Assembly (NCBI GenBank): GCA_045642465.1
Contig: JAZUIY010000015.1
Location: forward strand, 62,001-126,000
Direction of reading: 5' to 3'
Origin: RUG420 sp045642465
GTDB taxonomy: Bacteria > Bacillota > Clostridia > Oscillospirales > Acutalibacteraceae
Length of the DNA: 64,000 nucleotides
Shown here in pieces: positions 1 through 8,330 of this stretch. Every line of letters starts with the position of its first letter. The first letter of the stretch is position 1. The position numbers and the translations under genes are program-made. Under the pieces are notes generated by a model. That model made no database searches. It saw only the letters and a list, made by a program, of their open reading frames with translations, and was not told the origin of the DNA.

Positions 1-1044
1 CTTACCGTTGGAAATAAATACGGCATATACCTTGAACTTATAGTTGGCATACAGGGTGCTGTATTCAATAATTGGATTTTCTTTAAAGCCGTCAATGGAC
101 TTATATTCCTTCAGTGGTGTGAACATCTGGTCATCTCGGCGCATGGAATGTGCGTAGATGGTGGTGTTCTGATCCAGCGGCTCAATGTGGTTATGTTCAT
201 CCAGGAACGGTGCGCCATAGGCACTATAAGCCTGGTTGAAGTTGTGGCGAAGATAAAGGGTGCCATTTCTCATAACCGGATAGTCAATGCCTAGGCCCTT
301 AATGCGAATCCAGCCGGCAAGGTCCTGGTTCTGTGCATACAGAGAAGCAAATTTCACCTGCATGCCTTCTGGGAAGGTAACATCCGGATACTTATTCTTA
401 ATGTCATCCCAAGCAGCCTTGGAACTGGCCATCATTTCTTCTGCATAGGTGTCGTCCAGGCTTTCGTTGTCGGTACGTTCCTTTAACATGTACCCAAAGA
501 CGGCAATACAGCCAATTAAAACCAAACCGGAAACCAGCAAGACAAACTTCCGAACCAGTTCATAGACGGAGTCCCCTTTTCTTGGGAGAACGCCCTTCTT
601 CTGTTTCTTCTTATTTTTCTTGTTCTTCTGGTTTTTGCCGTCCTTTTGGCTTTGGTTGGCTTTTTGGCTTTTCTCTTTCTTTGGCTTTTCCTTTTTTGCA
701 GAAATTGGTGCCTGTTCTTCAAAGTCATCTAAGGTTTCTTCTAAGAACTGCTCTTCTTCCACCGGGGCTGTTTTTGGCGCTTCCTTTTCCGGTTCTTCTG
801 CTACAGGGAGCGCCTTAGATTTTGGGTATTCCGGTGCCTTCTTGACAGTGCCGGATTCAAAGGAATCCAAAATGGAGTCTACGTAGCTCCAATATTTGTC
901 ATCTTTCTTTGCGGTTTCTTCTGCCGGTGCAGCCGGCTGTTCCTCCAGAGCCAAAGGATCTGCATCTTTGTTCATGGCTTGGAACATGTTCTGCATGGCA
1001 TCCATATAATTGATATCGTCTTTGTTTGCTTTGGACAAGGTCAT
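1..1044 (-). CDS. Class B sortase, C-terminus cut off by window edge
   Basis: Seen: an open frame of 348 codons runs off the left edge. It starts at ATG 1044 behind AGGAGGG. Residues 1-165 are cytoplasmic, acidic and Pro/Glu-rich, then very Lys-rich just before a membrane helix at about 167-188. From about residue 215 the sequence fits class B sortases: GWIRIKGLGIDYPVM, then a Tyr/Asn-rich strand and TIYAHSM, whose His is the expected catalytic His. The catalytic Cys and Arg would lie beyond the edge. Known: class B sortases are transpeptidases on the outer membrane face that anchor proteins or build pili. Odd: usual SrtB has only a short cytoplasmic tail. It sits 9 bp downstream of another acidic-tailed membrane protein, probably co-transcribed. 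Sure of the family, not of the substrate. Confidence 0.85.
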   Translation of the reverse strand, partial: MTLSKANKDDINYMDAMQNMFQAMNKDADPLALEEQPAAPAEETAKKDDKYWSYVDSILDSFESGTVKKAPEYPKSKALPVAEEPEKEAPKTAPVEEEQFLEETLDDFEEQAPISAKKEKPKKEKSQKANQSQKDGKNQKNKKNKKKQKKGVLPRKGDSVYELVRKFVLLVSGLVLIGCIAVFGYMLKERTDNESLDDTYAEEMMASSKAAWDDIKNKYPDVTFPEGMQVKFASLYAQNQDLAGWIRIKGLGIDYPVMRNGTLYLRHNFNQAYSAYGAPFLDEHNHIEPLDQNTTIYAHSMRRDDQMFTPLKEYKSIDGFKENPIIEYSTLYANYKFKVYAVFISNGK

Positions 1045-1053
1045 TGCCCTCCT

Positions 1054-2046
1054 TTAACTGATGAGTAAGGTAAGTGGGGTATCAGCTAGATGATTCATAA
1101 CCGGAGCCATAATAGCGGCAACTTCGCGGCTAAAATGTCCTCCGTTGACAATCAACATAATGCAACAGGCCAAAATAACAATGGCACAAATCCAAATGAG
1201 GCCTTTGCGGATAATAACGGAGAATTTGTCTCCTACCATTGGGAAAATGGACTCAAAGAAACTTGGCGCAGAGGTGTTTTGAATAACCGGTTCGTCGTAA
1301 TAGGTTTCCTCGTATTCGTCAAAGCTGTCTGCTTCTTCGGTTTCCTCAATGTAAGGGGCAATGCTGTCCTCACCGTGAGGTATGAGTTCTTCTTCCTCTG
1401 GTTCCGGAATGTCCTCTACCACAGATACGTTCTTAATGTGAACTTTCTTCTTGGCTTTGGCCTTATCCTTCCACTTGGACAGTAATTTTTTCGGCTTTAC
1501 AGGAATATCTTCTTCCTGTTCGTCTTCGCCCCATTCCAGTTCCTTCGGATCAATGTGAACTTCAAAATGAGCCTTTTCTTCTACCGGTTCCTCTTCCGGT
1601 TCATCCTTTTTCAGATATTGTTCCGGGCCGGCGAAGATGGCTTCTTCAATGGCCTTTTTCAGAGAAACATCATAAAAGGAGAAGATACCGTCTTCCCCAG
1701 TTTTTTCTACCACAGGTTTTTCCTGTTTCGGTTCATCCTGTTTCGGTTCATCCTGAATTGGTTCTTCCTGAATTGGTTCTTCCTGAATTGATTCTTCTAT
1801 TGGTTTTTCCTGGGTTGGCTTTTCTGTTTGTTCTACCTGGAGTAGCTCTTCTGTTGGCTCTTCCCGGAGTGGTTCTATGGTTGGTGTTTCGGTTGCTTCA
1901 TCCATTGGAGGTTCGGCTGGGGTGGTTGGCTCCTCTGGGGCTTTGGCCTTCGGTTTCATTTCAGGCAATGGGCCAGGGCTGAGTTCCGCAAGGATTTTGT
2001 CAATGTCTTCTGTTTGGAGTAATTCCAAGAAAGCTTTGTCATCCAT
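1054..2046 (-). CDS. Acidic, Pro/Glu-repeat membrane-anchored protein of unknown function
   Basis: Not recognised as a named family. The 330-residue protein has a long acidic cytoplasmic region (about 1-280) with a five-residue-period Pro/Glu/Gln repeat around residues 80-110 (EEPIQEEPIQDEPKQDEP), a basic patch near 185-200, one membrane helix near 283-302 and a short outer tail of about 28 residues. No signal peptide or enzyme motif is seen. It overlaps the end of pncC by 8 bp and is followed by the sortase gene, so the three are likely one transcript. The architecture resembles the sortase's own cytoplasmic tail, which suggests, but does not show, that the two work together at the membrane. 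Confidence 0.75.
   Translation of the reverse strand: MDDKAFLELLQTEDIDKILAELSPGPLPEMKPKAKAPEEPTTPAEPPMDEATETPTIEPLREEPTEELLQVEQTEKPTQEKPIEESIQEEPIQEEPIQDEPKQDEPKQEKPVVEKTGEDGIFSFYDVSLKKAIEEAIFAGPEQYLKKDEPEEEPVEEKAHFEVHIDPKELEWGEDEQEEDIPVKPKKLLSKWKDKAKAKKKVHIKNVSVVEDIPEPEEEELIPHGEDSIAPYIEETEEADSFDEYEETYYDEPVIQNTSAPSFFESIFPMVGDKFSVIIRKGLIWICAIVILACCIMLIVNGGHFSREVAAIMAPVMNHLADTPLTLLIS
1721..1800 (-). repeat. 15-bp tandem repeats coding for the P/E/Q pentapeptide run
   Basis: About five imperfect copies of a 15-bp unit (of the type ggttcatcctgtttc / ggttcttcctgaatt on the plus strand) lie inside the acidic membrane protein gene. Each unit encodes five residues, so copy number can vary without a frameshift. 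Confidence 0.8.
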
Positions 2047-2512
2047 TGTCAGTGACCTCCTTTAAAAGTAAGTTCAGGGCGGCGGCTACGGCTGCGTGCC
2101 GGTTGGCCTCCCGTTGGTTATGGGTGCCGGTGAGTAAGTGGGTTAGTTTGTCTTCGGTTGCTGTGGCCAGGGCGATATAGATGTCCCCTTCCGGGTGAGT
2201 TCCATCCGGACCGGGACCGGCTACACCGGTGATGCCGATGCCATAGTCTGCACCGGCTATTTGCCGGATGCTTCTTGCCATGGCTTTGGCCACTTCGGCG
2301 CTCACCACACCAAAGGTGTCTATGGTTTCCGGCGCCACGTGTAAGCAATTGATTTTGATTTCATTGGCATAGGTTACCATGCCGCAGGAGAAGACCGTTG
2401 AGGCTCCCGGTACGTCGGTGATAGACGCCGCCAAAAGGCCTCCGGTGCAAGACTCCGCTACGGCTACGGTTTTGCCTGCTGCTTTCAGTGCTTCCACTGT
2501 TTTCACATTCAA
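2039..2512 (-). CDS. pncC: Nicotinamide-nucleotide amidase (CinA C-terminal domain), stand-alone
   Basis: The protein matches the stand-alone CinA C-terminal domain, which hydrolyses nicotinamide mononucleotide to nicotinate mononucleotide in pyridine nucleotide salvage. Seen: AVAESCTGGLL near the N-terminus with the conserved Ser, and GITGVAGPGPDGTHPEG in the second half. The N-terminal molybdopterin-binding-like domain of full CinA is absent. Start: an upstream in-frame TTG at 2536 exists, but AAGGAGGG lies inside that extension and points to TTG 2512 six bases later, giving about 157 residues. Its own promoter overlaps the thiI stop codon. It overlaps the next gene by 8 bp. Confidence 0.88.
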   Translation of the reverse strand: MNVKTVEALKAAGKTVAVAESCTGGLLAASITDVPGASTVFSCGMVTYANEIKINCLHVAPETIDTFGVVSAEVAKAMARSIRQIAGADYGIGITGVAGPGPDGTHPEGDIYIALATATEDKLTHLLTGTHNQREANRHAAVAAALNLLLKEVTDNG

Positions 2513-2539
2513 GGGAGTCCCTCCTTTTTTGCGCAAAGT

Positions 2540-2569
2540 ATTATACCATATATATGGGCTTTTTGTTAA
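2540..2569 (-). promoter_or_regulatory. Sigma-A-type promoter for pncC and the sortase cluster
   Basis: On the minus strand TTAACA (2569-2564), an 18-bp spacer and TATAAT (2545-2540), with TGG just before the -10 (extended -10). The -35 overlaps the thiI stop codon, so the sortase cluster can be transcribed separately from thiI. Confidence 0.7.
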
Positions 2570-3744
2570 GATTCTCGTTCAATCTGAACCAGTTTAGCGC
2601 CTTTTACGGCTCTGGCTACCAGTTCCTCTACGTTTAGGGCTGCTTCTGCCTCTTCAATGTCCTGCATTTTCGGGCGGAGACGAGGGTGTTTTGGGGTAAA
2701 CACGGTGCAGCAGTCTTCGTATGGCTGAATGCTGGTTTCAAAGGTGCCGATGTTTCTGGAAATGGTGACGATTTCGTTCTTGTCCATGCCAATGACCGGA
2801 CGGAAAATTGGCAGGCCGGCAACGGCATCTGTGCACCGGAGGGCATTTAAGGTCTGGCTGGCTACCTGACCTAAGGATTCCCCGGTAATAAGGGCACCGC
2901 AGTCTTGCTGACGGGCAATCTTTTCCGCACAGCGCATCATCATGCGGCGCATGATAATGGTGAACAGGTCTTCCGGACAGTCGTCCTTAATGCGTTCCTG
3001 AATTTCGGTAAACGGAACCACGAACAGGTTCATGCGGCCGGCGTATCTGGCCACCTCCCCCATGAGCTCGTGGACCTTCTGTTCGGCACGGGCGCTGGTG
3101 TATGGCGGGCTGGCGAAGTGAATGCCGGTGAGAACCAAGCCGCGTTTTGCCATCATGTAAGCAGCAACCGGGCTGTCAATGCCGCCGGAAATAAGGATGG
3201 CGGCTTTGCCTGCGGTGCCTACCGGCATGCCGCCGGCGCCCTTAATCTGGTTGCCGTGAATGAAGGCATATTTTTCTCTGACTTCTACATAAACCACCAT
3301 GTCCGGGTTGTGCACGTCAACCTTCAGGTGGGGATTGTTCTTCAGTAAGTAACCGCCCACTTCTCGGGAAATTTCCGGAGACTTCAGTGGGAAGTTTTTG
3401 TCCGACCGTTTGGATTCTACCTTGAATGTCTTAATTTGACTTAAATCCTCTTTCAGGTAGGTGCCTGCGCATTTGACAATGGTCTGCATGTCCTTTGGAA
3501 CGGCGGCAGCACGGGAGTAACCGGCAATGCCGAAGACTCTGGACACAATGTCACTGGCGGCATCCATATCCACATATTCGTCCTGCGGTTCCACGGTAAT
3601 GGTGGACTGGCAGACAGAAACGCTAAAGTCCCCCAGTGGGCTCAGACGGCGTTTCAAGTTTTTCATCAAACAGTCTTCAAAGGTGCGGCGATTTAGCCCT
3701 TTCAGCGCCAATTCGCCATTCTTAATTAAAATAATTTCTTTCAT
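2566..3744 (-). CDS. thiI: tRNA 4-thiouridine synthetase ThiI (no rhodanese domain)
   Basis: ThiI adenylates U8 of tRNA and receives sulfur for 4-thiouridine; it can also serve thiazole synthesis. Seen over 392 residues: an N-terminal ferredoxin-like region, a THUMP domain (about 60-165), the PP-loop ISGGIDSPVAAYMM near 185, and EDCCTVFTPKHP near 345. The C-terminal rhodanese domain of the E. coli enzyme is missing, as in Bacillus, where a dedicated cysteine desulfurase hands over sulfur. Exactly such a desulfurase gene lies 67 bp upstream on the same strand. The start ATG 3744 follows a GGAG site. No thiazole synthesis genes are visible here, so tRNA modification is the likelier main role. 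Confidence 0.95.
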   Translation of the reverse strand: MKEIILIKNGELALKGLNRRTFEDCLMKNLKRRLSPLGDFSVSVCQSTITVEPQDEYVDMDAASDIVSRVFGIAGYSRAAAVPKDMQTIVKCAGTYLKEDLSQIKTFKVESKRSDKNFPLKSPEISREVGGYLLKNNPHLKVDVHNPDMVVYVEVREKYAFIHGNQIKGAGGMPVGTAGKAAILISGGIDSPVAAYMMAKRGLVLTGIHFASPPYTSARAEQKVHELMGEVARYAGRMNLFVVPFTEIQERIKDDCPEDLFTIIMRRMMMRCAEKIARQQDCGALITGESLGQVASQTLNALRCTDAVAGLPIFRPVIGMDKNEIVTISRNIGTFETSIQPYEDCCTVFTPKHPRLRPKMQDIEEAEAALNVEELVARAVKGAKLVQIERES

Positions 3745-3811
3745 GGTGCGCTCCTTTTTCTTTCGTAACGGGTTGCGCTCGTTACGTCTGGTGCAGGGGT
3801 CTCCTGCTGAT

Positions 3812-4945
3812 TTAGCTTCGCTTTCTCAGGGTTTCTTTGGCTTCTTTCAAGCAGGCGAAGAGGTAGTCTACCTCTTCTTCTGTGTTGAAGCGGGAGAAAC
3901 TGATGCGGATAGCGGAGTCAATGGTGTTTGGATCCAGGTTCATGGCCGTCAGCACCGGGCTGCGGTGACCCTTGGAACAGGCGGAACCGGTGGACACGTA
4001 AATGTCCCGCTCCGACAAAAAGTTTCTCAGTACTTCTGACGGAATGCCATCTAAGGAAATATTGAGAATATATGGCAAAGCATCTGCGCCGGAATTAAAG
4101 GTGACTCCGTCTAAAGCGCTCAGCTTTTCCGTAAGCTTGTCTCTCAGTGCTTTTACCTGAGCGGTATTTCCCAGCACGTTACCCATGTTTTCCACTGCGG
4201 CGGCAAAGCCCACAATGGCAGGCATGGCTTGGGTTCCGGAACGGACATTGTCTTCCTGGCCGCCACCCAAAATGTACGGCACTAAGCGAATACCCTTCCT
4301 TACGTACAGTGCACCGATGCCCTTCGGGCCGTGCACTTTATGAGAACTTACCGAAATGAGGTCAACACCCAGCTCTTTTGCGGTACAAGGCAATTTCCCA
4401 AAGGCCTGTACACAGTCACAGTGAATGTAGGCCGGGGCACCGGCACGGGTCACTGCTGCGCGGGCCGCTTTGATTGGCTGGATGCTGCCCACTTCGTTGT
4501 TTACATACATCATGCTTACCAGGATGGTGTCCTTGGTAACGGCAGCATACAGGTCTTCTTCCCGTACGCGGCCCTGTTCATCCACCGGCAGACGAACCAC
4601 TTCGAAGCCCTGTTCTTCCAGGCGCTTCATAGGTTCTTCTACGCTTGGATGCTCCAAGCAGGTAGTGACAATGCGGTTGCCCCGGCGCTTCAGCGCCATT
4701 ACACTGCCAAAGATAGCCAAGTTGTTACTCTCGGTGCCTCCGGCGGTGAAAAATACCTCAGCCGGAGATGCACCCAGTGCCTTGGCCAATGTCTTTCTGG
4801 CATTGTCCAGTAATGCACCGGCTTGGTCTCCCACCTTGTGAAGGGAGGACGGATTTCCGTAATAGTCCGTCAGCACAGGTACCATGGCATCTACCACTTC
4901 CTGTAATGGCTTGGTGGTAGCGCTATTGTCAAAATAACATTCCAA
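3812..4945 (-). CDS. Cysteine desulfurase (NifS/IscS family), likely ThiI partner
   Basis: A PLP enzyme of 377 residues that releases sulfur from cysteine as a persulfide. Seen: DNSATTKPL at the N-terminus, the PLP-lysine motif SSHKVHGPKGIG near 200, and STGSACSKG near 325 with the catalytic Cys on a short mobile loop, as in NifS/IscS rather than SufS. Start: TTG 4945, seven bases after AGGAGG; the ATG five bases further is out of frame. Directly upstream of thiI, the arrangement known for the Bacillus NifZ-ThiI pair, so donation of sulfur to ThiI is the probable job, though a role in Fe-S assembly is not excluded. Confidence 0.93.
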   Translation of the reverse strand: MECYFDNSATTKPLQEVVDAMVPVLTDYYGNPSSLHKVGDQAGALLDNARKTLAKALGASPAEVFFTAGGTESNNLAIFGSVMALKRRGNRIVTTCLEHPSVEEPMKRLEEQGFEVVRLPVDEQGRVREEDLYAAVTKDTILVSMMYVNNEVGSIQPIKAARAAVTRAGAPAYIHCDCVQAFGKLPCTAKELGVDLISVSSHKVHGPKGIGALYVRKGIRLVPYILGGGQEDNVRSGTQAMPAIVGFAAAVENMGNVLGNTAQVKALRDKLTEKLSALDGVTFNSGADALPYILNISLDGIPSEVLRNFLSERDIYVSTGSACSKGHRSPVLTAMNLDPNTIDSAIRISFSRFNTEEEVDYLFACLKEAKETLRKRS

Positions 4946-4959
4946 AAGAATGCCTCCTT

Positions 4960-5631
4960 TTATCCTTTGTAAGCAGCTTCTGCTTTTGCAATCAGGGAAT
5001 GAATCATATCGCCCGCATCCGGAGCCTTAAAGATGGTGGAACCGGATACAATAACGTTGGCGCCGTTTTCAGCGGAATCCACTACGGTTTCTTCGTTGAT
5101 ACCGCCGTCAACCTGAATGAGCATATCCGTCAGGCCACGCTTGTTGGCTTCGTCACGGATGGCGCGAACCTTTGGCATGCAATCATACATGAAGGACTGG
5201 CCGCCAAAGCCCGGTTCTACGGTCATAACCAGAACCATGTCTACCAGGTCTAAGTATTTGAATGCCTCTTCGGCAGGGGTCTTCGGTTTAATTGCAATGG
5301 CCGGCTTTGCACCTGCGGCACGGATGGCCTTAATGGTTTCTTCTACGTCAGAATCAGCTTCTACGTGGAAGGTGATGACATCAGCACCGGCTTTTGCAAA
5401 CGGTTCTACATAGTCCAGTGGATCCGTAATCATCAGATGAACGTCTGCAACGCCCTGCTGATGTTTCTTCAATGCACGGACAATTTCTACCCCTATGGTC
5501 AGGTTTGGAACGAAGTGGCCGTCCATTACGTCATAGTGAATCCACTGTGCGCCGCCGGCTTCCATACGTTCTACTTCTGCACCCATTTTTGCATAGTCAC
5601 AAGATAAAACAGATGGTGAAATAATAATCAT
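4960..5631 (-). CDS. rpe: Ribulose-phosphate 3-epimerase
   Basis: Interconverts D-ribulose 5-phosphate and D-xylulose 5-phosphate in the pentose phosphate pathway. The 223 residues fit the family length. Seen: ISPSVLSCDYAKM at the N-terminus, HYDVMDGHFVPNLTIG near 35 with the metal-binding His/Asp, HLMI near 66, MTVEPGFGGQSF near 140 and VDGGINEET near 175 with the catalytic Asp. ATG 5631 follows AGGAGGGG. It is the first gene of a run with the cysteine desulfurase (14 bp gap) and thiI. Confidence 0.96.
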   Translation of the reverse strand: MIIISPSVLSCDYAKMGAEVERMEAGGAQWIHYDVMDGHFVPNLTIGVEIVRALKKHQQGVADVHLMITDPLDYVEPFAKAGADVITFHVEADSDVEETIKAIRAAGAKPAIAIKPKTPAEEAFKYLDLVDMVLVMTVEPGFGGQSFMYDCMPKVRAIRDEANKRGLTDMLIQVDGGINEETVVDSAENGANVIVSGSTIFKAPDAGDMIHSLIAKAEAAYKG

Positions 5632-5659
5632 TAATATCCCCTCCTAAAATAACGGGAGT

Positions 5660-5668
5660 AGTATACCA
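5660..5668 (-). promoter_or_regulatory. Extended -10 promoter upstream of rpe
   Basis: Minus-strand TGGTATACT about 30 bp before the rpe start. The -35 region 17 bp upstream (AAGTTT) is weak, which fits an extended -10 promoter. Confidence 0.55.
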
Positions 5669-5757
5669 TAAAATATGGATAAAAACTTATTAATTCCCTT
5701 TATTTATGCATTTTTCTATGCTAATATATTGAACAATACTTTTTAAGGAGGCGCCTC

Positions 5758-6996
5758 ATGAATATTGCGGTAATGGGTTATGGTACGGTCGGCTCCGGCG
5801 TGGTTGAAATTGTAGACAACAAGCATGCTGATATTCAGGCCAGACATTCCAAGGAAGACTTAAAGGTGACCCACATTTTGGACCTGCGTGACTTCCCGGG
5901 AGACCCACATGAAGACATCCTAACCAAAGACTTTAACGACATCTTATCCGATGACGAAGTGGAAATTGTAGTAGAAGCCATGGGCGGCGTAAACCCTGCT
6001 TTTGACTTCACTGCCAAGTGCCTTGCTGCCGGCAAGCACGTAGTTACCTCCAACAAGGAATTGGTAGCTACCAAGGGCTTAGAACTCCTTGCTTTGGCAG
6101 AAGAACACAACGTAAACTACCTGTTTGAAGCTTCTGTAGGCGGCGGTATTCCAATTCTCCGTCCCCTTTCCGTTTGCCTTGCTGCCAACGGCATTGAAAG
6201 CATCAACGGTATTTTGAACGGTACCACCAACTTCATCTTGACCAAGATGATCCGTGAAAATATGACCTTCGAAGACGTGCTGAAAATTGCCCAGGCCAAT
6301 GGCTACGCCGAAGCAGATCCAACTGCTGACGTAGAAGGCATTGACGCCTGCCGTAAAATCAGTATCCTAGCTTCCCTTGGCTTTGGCTCTTATGTCAATC
6401 CAAAGGACATCCAGACCGAAGGGATTACCCATATCATGCTGGAAGACGTAGCTTATGCCAACAACGCTGACTACGTTATTAAGCTCATTGCCACTGCCGA
6501 AAAACTGGCAGACGGCCGCATTAACATTCTGGTTAGTCCGGCTCTGGTAAAGAAGACCAGCCTGCTCTCCTCCATTGATGACGTATTCAACGGCATCTTG
6601 GTACAGGGCGACTGCGTTGGACCTGCCCTCTTCTACGGCCGCGGTGCCGGCAAACTGCCAACCGCATCCGCCTGTGTTGCTGACGTTATTGACTGCGCCA
6701 ACCACAAGGATGAACGCCGCATGATTGGCTGGGGTCCGGAACAGGAAGGCCTGGTAGCAGATGCCAAGACCATCCCAACCAAGTATTACATCCGCCTTCA
6801 GGTAGAAGAATCTAAAGTGGCTCAGAAAGAAATCCGTGACGCCTTCGGCAGCATTTATCTGCTAGCCCGCTCCGGTGCTTACAGCAATGAACTTGCTTTC
6901 ATTACCACTGAAATGTCTGAAAACGATATCCGCGGAAAACTGGATTCCCTTACCGCAGCAAAACTGAAATCCTTAATCCGCGTTGCCAATTGCTAA
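5758..6996 (+). CDS. hom: Homoserine dehydrogenase
   Basis: Reduces aspartate semialdehyde to homoserine with NAD(P)H, the branch point to threonine and methionine. Seen in 412 residues: Rossmann motif GYGTVGSG at 7-14, VTSNKELVA near 100, FEASVGGGIPI near 123, GILNGTTNFILTKM near 153 and a C-terminal ACT-like domain (about 335-405) for feedback control. ATG 5758 follows AAGGAGGC. lysC begins 14 bp later, so both are one operon. No threonine synthase or homoserine kinase gene adjoins; thrH lies at the other end of the window. Confidence 0.96.
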   Translation: MNIAVMGYGTVGSGVVEIVDNKHADIQARHSKEDLKVTHILDLRDFPGDPHEDILTKDFNDILSDDEVEIVVEAMGGVNPAFDFTAKCLAAGKHVVTSNKELVATKGLELLALAEEHNVNYLFEASVGGGIPILRPLSVCLAANGIESINGILNGTTNFILTKMIRENMTFEDVLKIAQANGYAEADPTADVEGIDACRKISILASLGFGSYVNPKDIQTEGITHIMLEDVAYANNADYVIKLIATAEKLADGRINILVSPALVKKTSLLSSIDDVFNGILVQGDCVGPALFYGRGAGKLPTASACVADVIDCANHKDERRMIGWGPEQEGLVADAKTIPTKYYIRLQVEESKVAQKEIRDAFGSIYLLARSGAYSNELAFITTEMSENDIRGKLDSLTAAKLKSLIRVANC

Positions 6997-7010
6997 GGAG
7001 GAGGAAAACA

Positions 7011-8219
7011 ATGGCATTAGTTGTTCAGAAATTCGGCGGCTCTTCCGTAGCCAATGCCGAAAAAGTTATGAACGTTGCCTCTATTATTGCAGACACCTAT
7101 AACGCCGGTAACGACGTAGTAGTTGTTGTTTCTGCACAGGGTGACACCACCGACGACCTCATTGCAAAGGCCGCCGAAATTACCGACAAACCGTCTCGCA
7201 GAGAAATGGACATGCTGGTTTCTTCCGGCGAACAGATTTCTATCTCCCTGCTTGCAATGGCACTGGATAAACTCCGTGTTCCAGCCATCTCTTTACTGGG
7301 CTGGCAGGCTGGCTTTAACACCAGTTCCGACTACATGAGCGCCCGCATCAAGAAAATGACCACCGGCCGCGTTCGCAAGGAATTGGACAGCCACAAAGTC
7401 GTTGTTGTTGCCGGTTTCCAGGGCATCAACAAGTATGATGACATTACCACTTTGGGCCGCGGCGGTTCCGACACCTCCGCAGTAGCACTTGCTGCTTCTC
7501 TTCACGCAGACAAATGCCAGATTTTCACCGACGTAAAAGGCGTTTACACTGCTGACCCACGTAAGGTTCCGGGTGCAAAAATGCTTCAGGAAATCACCTA
7601 CGACGAAATGCTGGAACTTGCCACCCTCGGCGCACAGGTTCTCAACAACCGTTCCGTTGAAATGGCAAAGAAATATGACGTACCACTGGAAGTACTCTCC
7701 AGTTTGGAAAGAGTACCAGGCACCATTGTTAAGGAGGCAACCAAAATGGAAAAAATGCTCATTAGAGGCGTAACCAGAGACAAGGACACCGCTCGTATCT
7801 CCGTCATCAAACTGCCGGACACCCCGGGCGTTGCATTTAAACTCTTTGCTAAGCTTGCTGCAAAGAACATCAACGTAGACATCATCATTCAGTCTGTTGG
7901 CCGTGACGGCACCAAGGACATCACCTTCACCGTTCCTGCTGCTGACGCTGCCACCGCAAAGGAATCCATTCTGGAAGCCTTTGATATGGATGAAAGCCAG
8001 ATCATCATTGATGATTCCGTTGCTAAGGTATCCGTTGTTGGTGCCGGCATGGAAACCCATCCAGGTACCGCTTCCACCATGTTCGAAGCTCTCTACAGCG
8101 CAGACATCAACATCCAGATGATTGCCACCTCCGAAATTAAAATTTCCGTTCTGGTAGATGAAAAGGATGCCGATAAGGCTGTTTCCGCTGTTCACGCAGC
8201 ATTCTTCCCGGAAGACTAA
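7011..8219 (+). CDS. lysC: Aspartokinase with internal start for a regulatory subunit
   Basis: Phosphorylates aspartate, the first step to lysine, threonine and methionine. Seen in 402 residues: VVQKFGGSSVA at 4-14, GRGGSDTSAVALAASL near 150 and two ACT domains (about 262-330 and 340-400). Start: a frame begins at 6990, but GGAGGAGG just before ATG 7011 and homology to the family start fix 7011. Odd and informative: an in-frame ATG at 7746 (codon 246) is preceded by a perfect AAGGAGG, so a separate 157-residue regulatory subunit is probably made, as in the alpha2beta2 aspartokinase II of Bacillus subtilis. Downstream of hom in one operon, ended by a terminator. Confidence 0.96.
   Translation: MALVVQKFGGSSVANAEKVMNVASIIADTYNAGNDVVVVVSAQGDTTDDLIAKAAEITDKPSRREMDMLVSSGEQISISLLAMALDKLRVPAISLLGWQAGFNTSSDYMSARIKKMTTGRVRKELDSHKVVVVAGFQGINKYDDITTLGRGGSDTSAVALAASLHADKCQIFTDVKGVYTADPRKVPGAKMLQEITYDEMLELATLGAQVLNNRSVEMAKKYDVPLEVLSSLERVPGTIVKEATKMEKMLIRGVTRDKDTARISVIKLPDTPGVAFKLFAKLAAKNINVDIIIQSVGRDGTKDITFTVPAADAATAKESILEAFDMDESQIIIDDSVAKVSVVGAGMETHPGTASTMFEALYSADINIQMIATSEIKISVLVDEKDADKAVSAVHAAFFPED
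7731..7748 (+). promoter_or_regulatory. Internal ribosome binding site and start codon in lysC
   Basis: AAGGAGG at 7731-7737, eight bases, then ATG 7746 in the lysC frame. It would give a 157-residue ACT-domain subunit ending at 8219. Confidence 0.75.
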
Positions 8220-8250
8220 TATCAGAAAACCACAAAAAAAAAAAACAAAA

Positions 8251-8283
8251 GCCCTGAAGGCCTTGCGCTTTCGGGGCATTTTT
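8251..8283 (+). terminator. Terminator after hom-lysC
   Basis: GCCCTGAA ... TTCGGGGC stem with one mismatch followed by ATTTTT, 31 bp after the lysC stop. Confidence 0.7.
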
Positions 8284-8330
8284 ATGCTATACTATACACG
8301 TATCCGTAATGCCTAAAAGGAGGAAATGAC

